A DNA stretch of 64,000 bases, from NCBI RefSeq assembly GCF_016907815.1, contig NZ_JAFBCQ010000001.1:930001-994000 (forward strand), in the 5' to 3' direction. The DNA is from Microbacterium aurum. GTDB lineage: Bacteria; Actinomycetota; Actinomycetes; Actinomycetales; Microbacteriaceae. The notes under the pieces are model-generated. The model searched no databases and was not told the DNA's origin. It was given only the letters and a program-made list of their open reading frames with translations. Position numbers and translations under genes: made by a program. Shown here one piece after another: positions 16,854-28,800 of the stretch (within the stretch, counting starts at the first letter, position 1; each line of letters opens with the position of its first letter).

Positions 16854-17861
16854 AGCTACTCCTTCGTGTTGTCACCCCGAGCCATCCTCGGGACCCGCGG
16901 CGAGCGTAGCGTCCGCCTTCTGGCGCACGAGTGTGGGGCAACTCGAGATGAAGACTCCAACTTCTGGGGGTCATTGGTCTATGCCGACACGCCTGGGCCG
17001 CGACCCGCGGTCCGAGTGGTCCTCGCGCAGAGCGAACCTTGTCCGTCGAAATCATGCAATCGGATGACCGCCACGGCAGAAGTGGAGCTGGTGTCCGATC
17101 AGGTCGTCGCCCTCGAGCCCAGAGAGGTGGTTCTCCGGAGTGGCGTCGCTGACGTTCGCGATCAACGATGTCGGTGTCGCGGTTCGATATGCCGTCCGGA
17201 GCTTGTGGGCCATGGCTGAGCCGATGTTGCCGATGCCGACGGACCAGCAGGAACCGAAGCTCGGGCCGGGGGCGCGCCTCAATGGTCACGGAGCACGAGC
17301 ACCTAAACCGGCGCGGTCCACCCCACTTGTCATTCTGTCCGCGACTGCGCCTCTGTTTAGTGGACCGATACCCGGGCAGACTCACCCCAATGAGTGAATC
17401 TCTCAGCCGAGCAGCGTCCCTGGACGGGTAGTTTCAATACTTGCGCCGGCGCCACCTGCAACTTTCGTTCGGTCAGCTCTCGAATGGTGGAGCGACGCTG
17501 GGGTGGCCGGAGTCGCCGTCGGACGGCGGGACGTGATTCCCAGCGCGCCGTTGACGGCCATCGAACCAACTCCCCTCTGGCTAGATGCCTGCCGGCGCCA
17601 CGGCGCGGGCCGGCTGCTACTCGGCAAGTGGGGATGTGTACTCGTTGATACCAATGCTGTCGCACCTCTCAGAGGCAACAGCCCGGACGATTGATCGCGC
17701 CTCTTCTCGAGGCGCTGCGGTTGCGGCCCGCGGAACGGAAGCGGGGGTATCAGAAGAATCTCGAATATCCGAATGGGGCACCCGGACCCTGTTTGACCGC
17801 TTTCGAGTGGTGTCTCTAGCTTCGAAGAAGGGCAGTGTCGCCCACAGGAGGAGAGAACACG
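16854..17861. other. intergenic kilobase with possible gene remnants
   Basis: No intact gene is supported. On the minus strand at 17052-17250 a frame reads SVGIGNIGSAMAHKLRTAY, a Rossmann-like dinucleotide-binding signature, then ISLIANVSD-like sequence; it is too short to be an enzyme and may be a decayed oxidoreductase. GAGTGAATCTCTC at 17393-17405 resembles the dyad at 11856. A promoter for the next gene lies at 17793-17822. Confidence 0.4.
17793..17822 (+). promoter_or_regulatory. promoter of the secreted-protein gene
   Basis: TTGACC at 17793-17798 and TAGCTT at 17817-17822 with an 18-base spacer, followed by a leader of roughly 35 bases with AGGAGGAGA before the ATG. Confidence 0.5.
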
Positions 17862-18500
17862 ATGATTAGCAGGAAACTCAAGATCGGTCTTGCAGCGATT
17901 GGGGTAACGATTGCGGCGATGTCTGTCGCCGCCCCCGCAACGGCTGCCGACGAGGAGACGTACGGCGGCTATACCAAGGCGGAATGGATAGCTGCTGCAC
18001 ACGCGACAGAGGGCCTTGAGATTAGCTATCTCGAGGATGCCTGGTCCAACGAAGCGGTGCGAAGGAACATCGCGACGTCTACGACGGAAACGGTGACTCG
18101 CGGGCCCGTCACAATCGTTCCAGGACAATCCGTCTCTGCCCGGGCTTGTGGCCCCCAGCGATCCACCTGGGTAGAGGTCACGAGGACGAGGAATGGTCCC
18201 CTCTATGCCTTCTACCGGCTCACGACCCGATTGAATTACGTCTACGACGGTTGCCGGACTTGGTACAGCAGCACCAACGTAACCCCACAGTCACTCGGTG
18301 CTGGGTGGACCGTGGACTCGTATCCGCACTCTGCCAACGGGTACGAGTACGCGAACGGCAGCAGCTACGGACGGACTTACACGGAGCGCAATGTTCGGTG
18401 GCGCAACGACATCGACATCGTCACGAGCTACGGGACGATTGCCACTCGCTGCCACGCAAACTGGGACGCCACTACTGGCTGTTCGAGTAGCCTGCTCTAG
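17862..18500 (+). CDS. secreted protein of unknown function
   Basis: 212 residues with a classical Sec signal peptide (basic ISRKLK, core IGLAAIGVTIAAMSVAA, cleavage after ATA near residue 31). The mature protein is rich in Tyr, Thr, Ser and Arg and contains four Cys (ARACGPQ, DGCRTWY, TRCHANW, TGCSSS) that could form disulfides outside the cell. No catalytic motif is recognised. AGGAGGAGA precedes the ATG. A small membrane protein gene follows after 25 bases; the secreted plus small membrane pair repeats the arrangement at 15583-16853. Confidence 0.7.
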   Translation: MISRKLKIGLAAIGVTIAAMSVAAPATAADEETYGGYTKAEWIAAAHATEGLEISYLEDAWSNEAVRRNIATSTTETVTRGPVTIVPGQSVSARACGPQRSTWVEVTRTRNGPLYAFYRLTTRLNYVYDGCRTWYSSTNVTPQSLGAGWTVDSYPHSANGYEYANGSSYGRTYTERNVRWRNDIDIVTSYGTIATRCHANWDATTGCSSSLL

Positions 18501-18525
18501 ATAGGTCGACGTGGGAGGACGAATC

Positions 18526-18792
18526 ATGGCGACCACCGCGAAGGTTCGACGGGACAGTCCGCCACGCACGGTGAAATCCGTGTCCTGGGTGAGCGCTCTG
18601 CCCGCACTCTGGATCATGTCAATGACCATTGGTGTGTTGTTCGGCGTTCGACTAGGAGCCTTGGCGGCGCTGAGCGCGCTGTGGGGGCTGGTGCTACTTC
18701 ACTACAGGATGCGTTACATGGCCCTGGCAGCGGTCGCGACCGGCGTCGTCACGATTGCGCTGCTCTATGTCATCACGGGCCGCCTCTTCTGA
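18526..18792 (+). CDS. small membrane protein
   Basis: 88 residues with a basic N-terminus and three hydrophobic stretches (SALPALWIMSMTIGVLFG, LGALAALSALWGLVLL, LAAVATGVVTIALLYVI). GGGAGG nine bases before ATG 18526 decides the start over GTG 18511. Probably co-transcribed with the preceding secreted protein gene. Function unknown. Confidence 0.6.
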   Translation: MATTAKVRRDSPPRTVKSVSWVSALPALWIMSMTIGVLFGVRLGALAALSALWGLVLLHYRMRYMALAAVATGVVTIALLYVITGRLF

Positions 18793-19211
18793 TCGCTCAA
18801 CGATGTCCACTGGCAGGTTGGGTACCAAGGGGTAACCCAACCTGCCATCTGACTCGATGCTGCGGGCCATCGGGATCAACGTGCCGTTCTGATATCGGCA
18901 CCGTGAAGCGGTCGATCTATCGGCAGACAGCCGGACCCGGAGTCCGCGCTGCAACCACGCGGCCATCCTCGCTTCATCGCCCGAATCCGCGAGGACGGCG
19001 CCGCTCGCAACGACGTGGCCGACAAGCGAGTTGAAGAGCGAGAGTGGCCCTGCGATCCCCCATTTGAGTGAAAGTCATCCGAGTCGTCCCCTGGAAAGGG
19101 TGGCGGTGAGTGCGCGCGCCCTCCGCCGCCTTTCGGACACAGGTATGGATGCCGCCGACCTGGTAGGCCACGCCAACTGGGCGACCGAGGCCGGTGACAT
19201 GCAGATGGGCC
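18793..19211. other. intergenic stretch before the IS element
   Basis: Contains the hairpin at 18812-18846. A plus-strand frame ending at 19222 reads VSARALRRLSDTGMDAADLVG and may be the 3' remnant of a gene cut by the IS. Nothing else is supported. Confidence 0.35.
18812..18846 (+). terminator. terminator-like hairpin
   Basis: GGCAGGTTGGGTACC pairs with GGTAACCCAACCTGCC with one bulged A and an AAGG loop. It is 20 bases after the membrane-protein stop. No clear T tract. Confidence 0.55.
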
Positions 19212-19245
19212 TTGACCCTTGATCGTGGACACTGTGTCGGTTCGG

Positions 19246-20121
19246 TTATGCCGCTTCCGCGATGGTAGCGGACGCGGTCGCCGCGTAGGCGGCTTCGTAG
19301 GTGTTCGGGCTCACGTGGCCGATAGCGGAGTGGCGCCGTCGGGTGTTGTAGCGGTTGGCCCACCGGAACACGGCCCGGTAGGCGGTGGCCTGGTCGGGGA
19401 ACGCGGCCCGACCCTCGAGGAGCTCTCGCTTGAGCGCGGCGTTGAAGCTTTCGGCCAGTGAGTTGTCGGCACTCGTGCCCACCGCTCCCATGGACTGGGT
19501 CACCTTCAGCTGCTCGCAGAGCACCGCGTAGGCCTTCGACGCGTAGACCGAGCCGTGGTCGGAGTGGAAGATCGCGCCGGCCAGTGACCCGCGATCACGG
19601 GCAGCAGCGCGCAGGGCGTCTTCGACGAGTTCGGTGCGCATGTGGTCGGCGACCTGCCAGCCGGCCAGCTTGCGGGAGCCGAGGTCGATACACGTCGCGA
19701 GGTAGAGGTTCGAGCTGTCGGCGATGGGGAGGTAGGTGATGTCGCCGACGTACCGGCGACCCGGCTCACCGATGGAGAAGTCGCGTTCGATGAGGTCGGG
19801 GAACCGGCGCCCGGACTGGTCCGGGATCGTGGTCTTCACCCGCCGTCGCAGCCGGATCCCGACAAGCTGGTGCTCGCGCATCACCCGGGCGACCCGCTTA
19901 TGATTCACCCGCTCGGTGGGCCGGACGCCGTCGTTGAGGTCGGCGGTGACCCGGGGTGCCCCGTAGGCGCGGTCTCCGCCCTGCGCGGGATCCTGCAGCA
20001 CCCGGATGCGATCGGCGAGGACCGCGTCTTCGGCAACCCTCGCCGCCCGTCCCGGCGCCGCCGCGAGCCAGGCGTAGAAGGACGATCTGGGGATCTCGAT
20101 GACTTCGCACAACCGCTTCAC
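19246..20121 (-). CDS. IS3-family transposase OrfB (DDE integrase core)
   Basis: The annotated frame begins at 20121, but the natural product is probably an OrfAB fusion made by a -1 frameshift near 20160, where the OrfA reading AKYFAGETNW passes into the OrfB frame. An HTH_21 region (RSSFYAWL ... RRYGAPRV-like) precedes the rve core with the acidic triad: Asp in YVGDITYLP, Asp in FHSDHGSVY, and Glu in NSLAESFNAALKRE. It cuts and joins the IS ends. Full length, no broken codons. Confidence 0.92.
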   Translation of the reverse strand: MKRLCEVIEIPRSSFYAWLAAAPGRAARVAEDAVLADRIRVLQDPAQGGDRAYGAPRVTADLNDGVRPTERVNHKRVARVMREHQLVGIRLRRRVKTTIPDQSGRRFPDLIERDFSIGEPGRRYVGDITYLPIADSSNLYLATCIDLGSRKLAGWQVADHMRTELVEDALRAAARDRGSLAGAIFHSDHGSVYASKAYAVLCEQLKVTQSMGAVGTSADNSLAESFNAALKRELLEGRAAFPDQATAYRAVFRWANRYNTRRRHSAIGHVSPNTYEAAYAATASATIAEAA

Positions 20122-20492
20122 GCCGTAGGCGTCCTTGTGGTCCTCGACGAACTGGAAGCGGTTCGCCAGTTCGTCTCCCCGGCGAAGTACTTCGCCGCCT
20201 GACGGAGGATGTCCCGCTCCGTCTCGAGCTTGGTCCGCTCGGCCTTCTCCGCGGCGAGCTCGGTCTCCAACCGCACGATCCGCGCGGCCTGCGACTCCGG
20301 ACGCGCCCCGGCCGCCGACGGTGTCGGGCCGTCAGTCGTATGCCCGGAGCCCAGCTTGTCGACCCACTCCTTCAACGCACCCCGAGATATGCCGAGGTCG
20401 CCCGCGATCGCCTTCAACGTCGCACCAGGCGTGGACTCGTACAAGTCCACCGCCCGCTGCCGGAACTCGTCCGTGTAGTTCTTCCTTGCCAT
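20118..20492 (-). CDS. IS3-family transposase OrfA
   Basis: 124 residues in the OrfA frame. The helix-turn-helix region TDEFRQRAVDLYESTPGATL and GDLGISRGALKEWV binds the IS ends, followed by a leucine-zipper-like coil (RLETELAAEKAERTKLETERD). The last 20 residues after AAKYFAGETNW are the out-of-frame tail used when frameshifting does not occur. Confidence 0.92.
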   Translation of the reverse strand: MARKNYTDEFRQRAVDLYESTPGATLKAIAGDLGISRGALKEWVDKLGSGHTTDGPTPSAAGARPESQAARIVRLETELAAEKAERTKLETERDILRQAAKYFAGETNWRTASSSSRTTRTPTA

Positions 20493-20741
20493 CCCTTGGA
20501 TTCTCGCTTCCCCAGCGTCGTGCTGGAATCAGCGTGTCCAAGATCAGGGGTCAAGTCCCGATGGAACGAACGCGCTGTCTGACAGTGTGCGTGTCCTGCG
20601 CTAACTTCACGAGCCGGGCGAATGCCGGTCCTACTTCGTCCGGATACGACCGCTGCTCGAGCACACAACTGTCGTACCCCTACGCTGGGCCCTAGCGGCG
20701 CGGATCCCTGTTGGCCCGCGCACGTTTCGGAAGGATGACGG

Positions 20742-21714
20742 GTGACGAGCAAGACGAGTGTGGTCACTAATCGGATCGTCGCGGATGTCCCGACTGAGTA
20801 TCCCGGCCTCGGATTCGAGGACTACGCGGCGGCGTTGACAGATGCTATCGCGGCTGCAGACCGACCTCAATTCACAGTCGGGCTCTACGGGAAATGGGGT
20901 AGTGGTAAGTCATCGCTACTAAAGGCAATGAATCGGATCCTCGAGGCTGACGCGAATGTAATCACCGTCGAGTTTGACGCGTGGCGTTATCAGCGCAGCC
21001 AGGAGATCGTGATTCCACTCCTCCACGCGGTCTTCTCCGCTGTTCAAAAGACGAACGACCATGCGCTCGCTCGCGCCGTCGGACGACTGCTGCGCGCGTT
21101 CGGCGTGAGCCTCGGTTTCAAGATCCCGGTGGTCGGCATTGAGTTTTCAGCAGCGGACGTGAGGGCAGCTTGGGACGAAGAGTCCAGTCCACCGGTGACC
21201 CTCGACGACGCGTTCGCGAGGCCTTTCGAAGAGTTGCGTAGAGTCGGCGAGGCGTTGGACGGACGGCGTATCGTTGTCTTTGTCGATGATTTGGATCGCT
21301 GCACGACGGAGAACGTCGTTGGAATGCTCGAGTCGATCAATGTGATCACCGATGTCGCGGGATTCGTCTTTGTGCTCGCGCTTGATTATGACGTAGTCAC
21401 CCAGGCCGTCCAGAAGCGCTATCCCCACGCGAACGGGCACGAATTCATCGAGAAGATCATCCAGGTGCCGTTCCGCATCCCGAGTGCGATGACGACGGCG
21501 CCGGGCGCGCTTGAGGCACTCGTTCCCGGATTCAGTGGTCTGCGTCACCTCGAGGGCCTGACAATCGAACTGGAGGATGCGATCGAAATTGCCTTCCGCG
21601 GAAATCCTCGTTCTGTAAAGCGTTTCGTGAACGCGCTGACGCTATTGATGCGCATCTTGGAATCTCGCCGGGCTCAGTTCAACGCGCAACTACTCACCCG
21701 CATCCTTCGCAAAG
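20742..21714 (+). pseudogene. KAP-family P-loop NTPase, 3' end lost
   Basis: About 324 genuine residues. The Walker A VGLYGKWGSGKSSLL is near residue 47, FDAWRYQ follows (typical of KAP), Walker B RRIVVFVDDLDRC near 180, and FIEKIIQVPFRIP and GNPRSVKRFVNAL near 240-300. KAP NTPases include the phage-exclusion protein PifA and are common in defence islands, often membrane-linked. The open frame runs on to 21947, but after about 21714 the sequence is the antisense of an antitoxin gene (see 21715-21936), so the normal C-terminus is missing. GTG start after GGAAGGATGAC. Confidence 0.8.
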
Positions 21715-21913
21715 CGGTCACGGCCGCGCGGTCGTACCCGTCAACGCCCGCCACCTCACGGCGCACAACGCCGGCCTCGTCGCGCAGACCGCTGGCAGCG
21801 GAGTCGTCGGCGCGCGCCGCGGTCAGCAGGGCTGCGGTCAGTGCGGCCGCGGCGTCGCGGAGAAGGTCGTGCTCGACGACGTCGCTCGCCCGCCATGCCG
21901 ATGTTTCTGCCAC
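21674..21913 (-). pseudogene. truncated copy of the epsilon-like antitoxin gene
   Basis: The first about 68 residues (SAWRASDVVEHDLLRDAAAA, ARADDSAASGLRDEAG, VREVAGVDGYDRAAVTA-like) match the antitoxin at 11221-11478; the last dozen residues are KAP antisense sequence. AGGAGG and the TAGAAT box are kept, so it could still be transcribed. The zeta gene that should follow is absent. Confidence 0.75.
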
Positions 21914-21950
21914 ATCGCCTCCTACCGGCGATTCTATCGGCGGGTAGTCC
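21715..21950. repeat. diverged duplicate of the 11280-11515 antitoxin region
   Basis: Both stretches read in the same orientation and share long identical blocks such as GCGGTCGTACCCGTCAACG and GAGAAGGTCGTGCTCGACGA. Similarity begins sharply at the KAP junction near 21715 and fades near 21945, upstream of the antitoxin start. Confidence 0.8.
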
Positions 21951-22043
21951 CGCTCACCGGTCCGCGGTGGGCGACCGGCTGCGCTGAGGCGGCCGCCCGC
22001 GGAATAGGATTCCGAGGGGACGACCACCGAGGAGTCGCACGTC

Positions 22044-23992
<1,949 letters not shown>

Positions 23993-23996
<4 letters not shown>

Positions 23997-25171
23997 GCGG
24001 TGTCCCGCTGCGGTACGCCGCGCGGATTCTGGCGGGGCAGTCGCCGGATTCCGGCGCGGTCGAGCTTCTCGACGAAGGTTTGCCCTTCCTCCAGGGGAAC
24101 GCGGAGTTTGGTGCCCAGCACCCGACGGCAAGGTGGGAATCGGCCTCGGCGCCGAAAGTCGCGGAGGCAGGAGATGTCCTCGTCTCCGTCCGTGCGCCGG
24201 TGGGCGCAGTCAATCTCGCAGATCAGCGTTACGGGATCGGTCGGGGCCTGTGTGCGATACGACCGCATACGGGTCCGTCTCGGTACTTCTACTGGTGGCT
24301 CCTGTCCTCGGCGGAGGAGCTGAACTCGGTAGCCACCGGCTCCACGTTTGCCGCGGTCTCGGCCTCTGACCTGGCAGCGCTCTTGGTCCCAGTGGCTGAC
24401 GAGACTCAGCAGGCGCAGATCGCCGACTACCTCGACCGGGAGACGGCGGAGATTGACGCGTTCATCGCGGATCAGGAGGAGCTCATCGGGTTGCTAATCG
24501 AGCGTCAGGACTCCACGTGGCAGGCGGCGATCGACGGCATGGCTGCGCCGGAGGTGCCGCTTCGCCGAACGATCGATTCGATCGTTGACGGCCCCTTCGG
24601 ATCGAGTCTGACATCAGCGCACTATTCGGATCACGGAGCCCGCGTTGTCCGCCTCGGAAACATAGGTGTTAATGCGTTCAAGGAGGAGGACGAAGCTTAC
24701 ATATCGATGACGTACTTCGCTGAGCTTCAGTCGCACGCCGTCGAGCGGGGTGACGTCGTCATCGCTGGGCTCGGTGACGAGCGAATGCCACTCGGCCGCG
24801 CTGCTGTCATTCCGGAGCTTGGCCCCGCTCTGGTCAAGGCTGACTGCTACCGCTTGCGACCTAATCGGCTGATGACCGCCGAGTTCTTGGCCTGGGTTCT
24901 ATCGGCGCCTCAGACTCGCGGTCGGTTCGGTGAGCTCTCGCGCGGCTCAACTCGACAGCGCCTGAACACGTCGATTGTTGGAGACGTGATGGTGCCGTTG
25001 CCGAGTATCTCTGAGCAGCAGCGTGTTGTTCTCCAAACCAGCGAGCAAATGCGTGAGCTTGACGCGGCGATCGCGGATGCGCGCGAGGCGATCGCCCTCT
25101 CGAAGGAGCGACGCGCGGCGTTGATCTCGGCGGCGGTCACGGGCAAGATCGATGTGCGGGGAACGGCCTGA
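23993..25171 (+). CDS. hsdS: type I restriction-modification specificity subunit HsdS
   Basis: 392 residues with two target-recognition domains (about 1-150 and 190-340), each followed by a conserved coiled helix (QIADYLDRETAEIDAFI near 140-156 and QQRVVLQTSEQMRELDAAI near 335-355) that spaces the half sites. Ends with RRAALISAAVTGKIDV, typical of HsdS. It selects the bipartite DNA site for HsdM and HsdR. The two domains differ, as expected for an asymmetric site. The site itself cannot be read from sequence. Confidence 0.93.
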
Positions 25172-25220
25172 GCGTTTCGACTCACTGCGCTCGCTGAACG
25201 ACCCGGGGCGTGAGATCGCG

Positions 25221-25520
25221 TCAGGCGACGGATTCGAAGTGAAGCTTGAGGCCGAGGGCGTCGGCGACCTTCACGATGGTGGCGAAGCTGGGGTTGCCGT
25301 CGGCGGAGAGCGCTTTGTAGAGGCCTTCGCGGCTCATGCCGGTGCGGCGGGCGAGCTCGCTGAGGTTGCCGGATCGGGCGATGGTGCCTAGTGCACGCGC
25401 GACGTCGGTCGGGTCGCTGCTGTCTTCGAGCGCGGCCTCGAGGTACGCGGCGGCGTCGGCAGGGTCGGTGAGGTAGTCGGCCGTGTCGTAACGGCTGAAG
25501 CGGTCAGACGTCTCGGTCAT
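25221..25520 (-). CDS. addiction-module antidote (HigA-type HTH)
   Basis: 99 residues. The C-terminal helix-turn-helix (NLSELARRTGMSREGLYKALS, then NPSFATIVKVADALG) belongs to the antidote family paired with HI1419-type killers. It should bind the toxin and repress the operon. It lies downstream of the toxin gene with a 17-base overlap, toxin-first order, on the strand opposite to hsdS and hsdR. Confidence 0.85.
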   Translation of the reverse strand: MTETSDRFSRYDTADYLTDPADAAAYLEAALEDSSDPTDVARALGTIARSGNLSELARRTGMSREGLYKALSADGNPSFATIVKVADALGLKLHFESVA

Positions 25521-25815
25521 GGTTCTTCCACTCCTCTGCGATTCGGTGTGCCTGGGTGATGTCGGACTGCTGGGTGGACTTGTCGCCTCCGCAGAGCAGG
25601 AGGATGAGCCGCGAGCCTTCCTGGAGGTAGTAGACCCGGTAGCCGGGGCCGTAGTCGATTCTCAGTTCGGAGATGCCGTCGCCGACCGGTTTCACGTCGC
25701 CGGGGTTGCCTGCGGCGAGCCGGTCGATCCTGACGAGCACGCGGGCTCGCGCGTGCCGGTCTTTGAGTTTTCGTATCCACTGGTCGAAGACCGCGCTCTT
25801 GACGACCTCGACCAT
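25504..25815 (-). CDS. RelE/HigB-type addiction-module toxin
   Basis: 103 residues of the HI1419-type killer family: FDQWIRKLKDRHARARVLVRI, DVKPVGDGISELRIDYGPGYRVYY and LILLLCGGDKSTQQSDI are the typical blocks, with basic residues expected for ribosome-dependent mRNA cleavage. ATG start. With the antidote it forms an addiction pair placed between hsdS and hsdR, which may help keep the restriction locus. Confidence 0.87.
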   Translation of the reverse strand: MVEVVKSAVFDQWIRKLKDRHARARVLVRIDRLAAGNPGDVKPVGDGISELRIDYGPGYRVYYLQEGSRLILLLCGGDKSTQQSDITQAHRIAEEWKNHDRDV

Positions 25816-25887
25816 GTGTCAACTGTAGTTCACAGTCGGTGGACTGGCTAGAGTCGAAGCCAGCCGTCCCCTCCGGGTCTTGAGAGA

Positions 25888-28800
25888 GTGAGCGTCGTGG
25901 CGATTCAGCACGAGGATGCGTTCGAGGTCGAGCTGTGCGGGTATCTCGCCGCGCACGGGTGGGAGTACTCGCCCGACGACACCGGCTACGACCGTGGACG
26001 GGCGCTGTTCCCCGGGGACGTGTTCGCGTGGCTCGAGGCGACGCAGCCGGAGCAGTTGGAGAAGCTCGTGAAGCCGGATGCGTCCGAGGCATCCCGCGAT
26101 CAGGGTCGCAGACAGATCCTCGACCGGATCGTCGCGTCGGCGTCGACCGACCCGATGAACGGGGGCGGCACGCTGAACGTGCTGAAGGCGCCGGTGGGGG
26201 TGCTGAACGCGAAGTTCACGCTGTTCCAGGCGCGGCCGGCGACGTCGCTGAATGCGAAGACCACGGAGCGTTTCGCCGCGAACCGGCTGCGGGTGATGCG
26301 CCAGGTCGTGTACTCGTCACGGCACGCGAACCGGATCGACCTGGTGCTGTTCGTCAACGGCATCCCGGTGGCGACGATCGAGCTGAAGACCGACCTCACG
26401 CAGAACCTGACCGCGGGCCTCAAGCAGTATGCGCAGGACCGGAGGCCCGAGGGGGAGCCGCTGCTCACGTTCGGGCGCGGCGCGCTCGTGCACTTCGTCG
26501 TCACGAACGAAGAAGTGCACATGACGACAAAGCTCGACGGGCCGAACACCCGCTTCCTGCCGTTCAACCGCGGCAAGAACAACGGCGCCGGCAACGCCGC
26601 AGTCGCGGGGTCGAGCCCGACGGCGTACTTCTGGGAGCAGATCCTCGAGCGTGGCACCTGGCTCGACCTCGTCGGACGGTTCCTGCACTACCGGTTCACC
26701 GAGAAGACCGACCCGATCGACGGCAAGAAGACCTACGACCGGGCGCTCCGCTTCCCCCGCTACCACCAGTGGCGCGCGGTCACGAAGCTCGAGCGCACCG
26801 TCCTCGGTGAGGGCGTGGGCCACAACTACCTGATCCAGCACTCCGCGGGCTCGGGCAAGACCGACTCGATCGCGTGGGCGGCGCACCGGATGGCGCAGCT
26901 GCATCATGCGGACGGGTCAAAGGTGTTCGACGGCGTCATCGTCGTGTCCGACCGGCAGGTCCTCGACGGGCAGCTGCAGCGTGCCGTCGAGCAGCTGGAG
27001 ACGACGTCCGGGGTGTTCCAGGCAATCACCCGGGGCGGGGACGCATCCAAGTCGGCGCAGCTTGCCGAGGCGCTGCTGGCCGGCAAGCAGATCATCGGGG
27101 TGACGCTGCAGACCTTCCCGCACGCGCTGGAGACCATCGAGAGGGATGCCGGGCTCGCCGGCCGCCGCTACGCGGTGATCGCCGACGAGGCGCACTCGTC
27201 CCAGACCGGCGAGGCCGCGGCATCCCTCAAACAGGTCCTCACCGCCGGCGCGACACCCGAGTCGGAGGCGGACGACGTGGGGGCCGTCGACGTCGAAGAC
27301 GTGCTCGCGGATGTCATGGCGCGGAAGGTCGGCGTCGGGACGATCTCGTTCCTCGCGTTCACGGCGACGCCGAAGGGCAAGACGGTCGAGCTGTTCGGCC
27401 GGGAGGACGATGCCGGCACGAAGCAGGCGTTCGACCTGTACTCGATGAAGCAGGCGATCGAAGAGGGGTTCATCCTCGACGTGCTGAAGAACTACCTGCC
27501 CTACGACCTCGCGTTCACCCTTGCTCACACCGACACCGCCACGGGGCTGGATGTCGAGATCGACACGGCGAAGGCCGGCAGCGAGGTGATGAGGTGGGTG
27601 CGGCTGCACCCGACGAACATCGCCCAGAAGGTCGCCGTCATCGTCGAGCACTTCCGCGCCAACGTGCGCAGCGAGCTCGGTGGCCGGGCGAAGGCGATGG
27701 TCGTCACCGGGTCACGCAAGGAGGCGGTGCGGTACAAGCTCGCCATCGACGCGTACCTGAAGGAGCACAAGCTCGACGGGCAGCTCGGCGCGCTGGTCGC
27801 GTTCTCGGGCACGGTCACCGACCCGCAGTCGGGGCCGGAGGAGTTCACCGAAACGTCGCTGAACCCGGGGCTCAAGGGACGCAGCCTGGACGCGGCGTTC
27901 GGCGGCGACGAGTTCCAAGTGATGATCGTCGCGAACAAGTTCCAGACCGGGTTCGACCAGCCCCTGCTGGTCGGGATGTACGTCGACAAGAAGCTGTCGG
28001 GCATCACCGCCGTGCAGACCCTGTCACGGCTGAACCGTGTAATCCCCGGCAAGGAGAACACGTACATCGTCGACTTCGTCAACGACCCGGCCGAGATCCT
28101 CGCGGCGTTCCAGGTGTACTACGAAGACGCCGAACTGACGGAGCCCAGCGACCCGAACATCATCCACGACATGCTCGGCAAACTCCGCGCGATGAACATC
28201 ATCGACACGCACGATCTGAACGCGGTCGTGGATGCCTGGCTGCACAAGTCCAGCCACAACGCGCTGTACTCGCACATCAAGGCATCCCGCGACATCTTCT
28301 GGGACCGCTGGAACACCGCGGCTGCGACGGGCGACGAGCTCGAGAAGGGCAGGCTCGAAGAGTTCCGGGGGACGGTGTTCGCGTTCGTCCGGTCGTACGA
28401 CTTCCTGTCGCAGATCATGGACTACGGCGACACCGACATCGAGAAGTGGGCAATCTTCCTGCGCGTCTACCGGCGCGTCATCGAACGCGATGAGGCCGAC
28501 GCCGCCGCGATCAACACCGACGACATCGTCCTCACCCACTACCGGCTGCGGAAGCTCGAGGCCCTCTCGCTGGGGCTGACGTCGGGTGAATCCGGAGAGT
28601 TGGCGGGAATCACCGCCGCCGGCTCCGCGCAGCCGCGCGAAGCGAAGTACGGCCTGCTGCAGGACGTGATCGACAAGATCAACAGCCTCTTCGCCGGCAC
28701 CGACGTCGACGAACTCAACGCCGTCAGCGCGGCCGAGACAATCCTCCGCCACGTCGTCGACAACCCGAAAATCCAAGCCGAGGCGATGGCCAACACCCCC

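Larger units (their letters stand above)
19212..20554 (-). mobile_element. IS3-family insertion sequence
   Basis: About 1343 bases bounded by imperfect inverted repeats. The left end reads TTGACCCTTGATCGTGGACAC; the right end, on the opposite strand, reads the same but with C for T at position 8 and T for G at position 14. It encodes orfA and orfB with the usual overlap. A clear target duplication was not seen. It appears intact. Confidence 0.85.

Noticed and set aside
17052..17282. Rossmann-like short frame
   Set aside because: Too short and without neighbours or start signal to be called a gene; kept only as a note on a possible remnant.
26874..28493. 539-codon frame inside hsdR
   Set aside because: Alternative-frame shadow of hsdR, Arg/Gly-rich with no motif.
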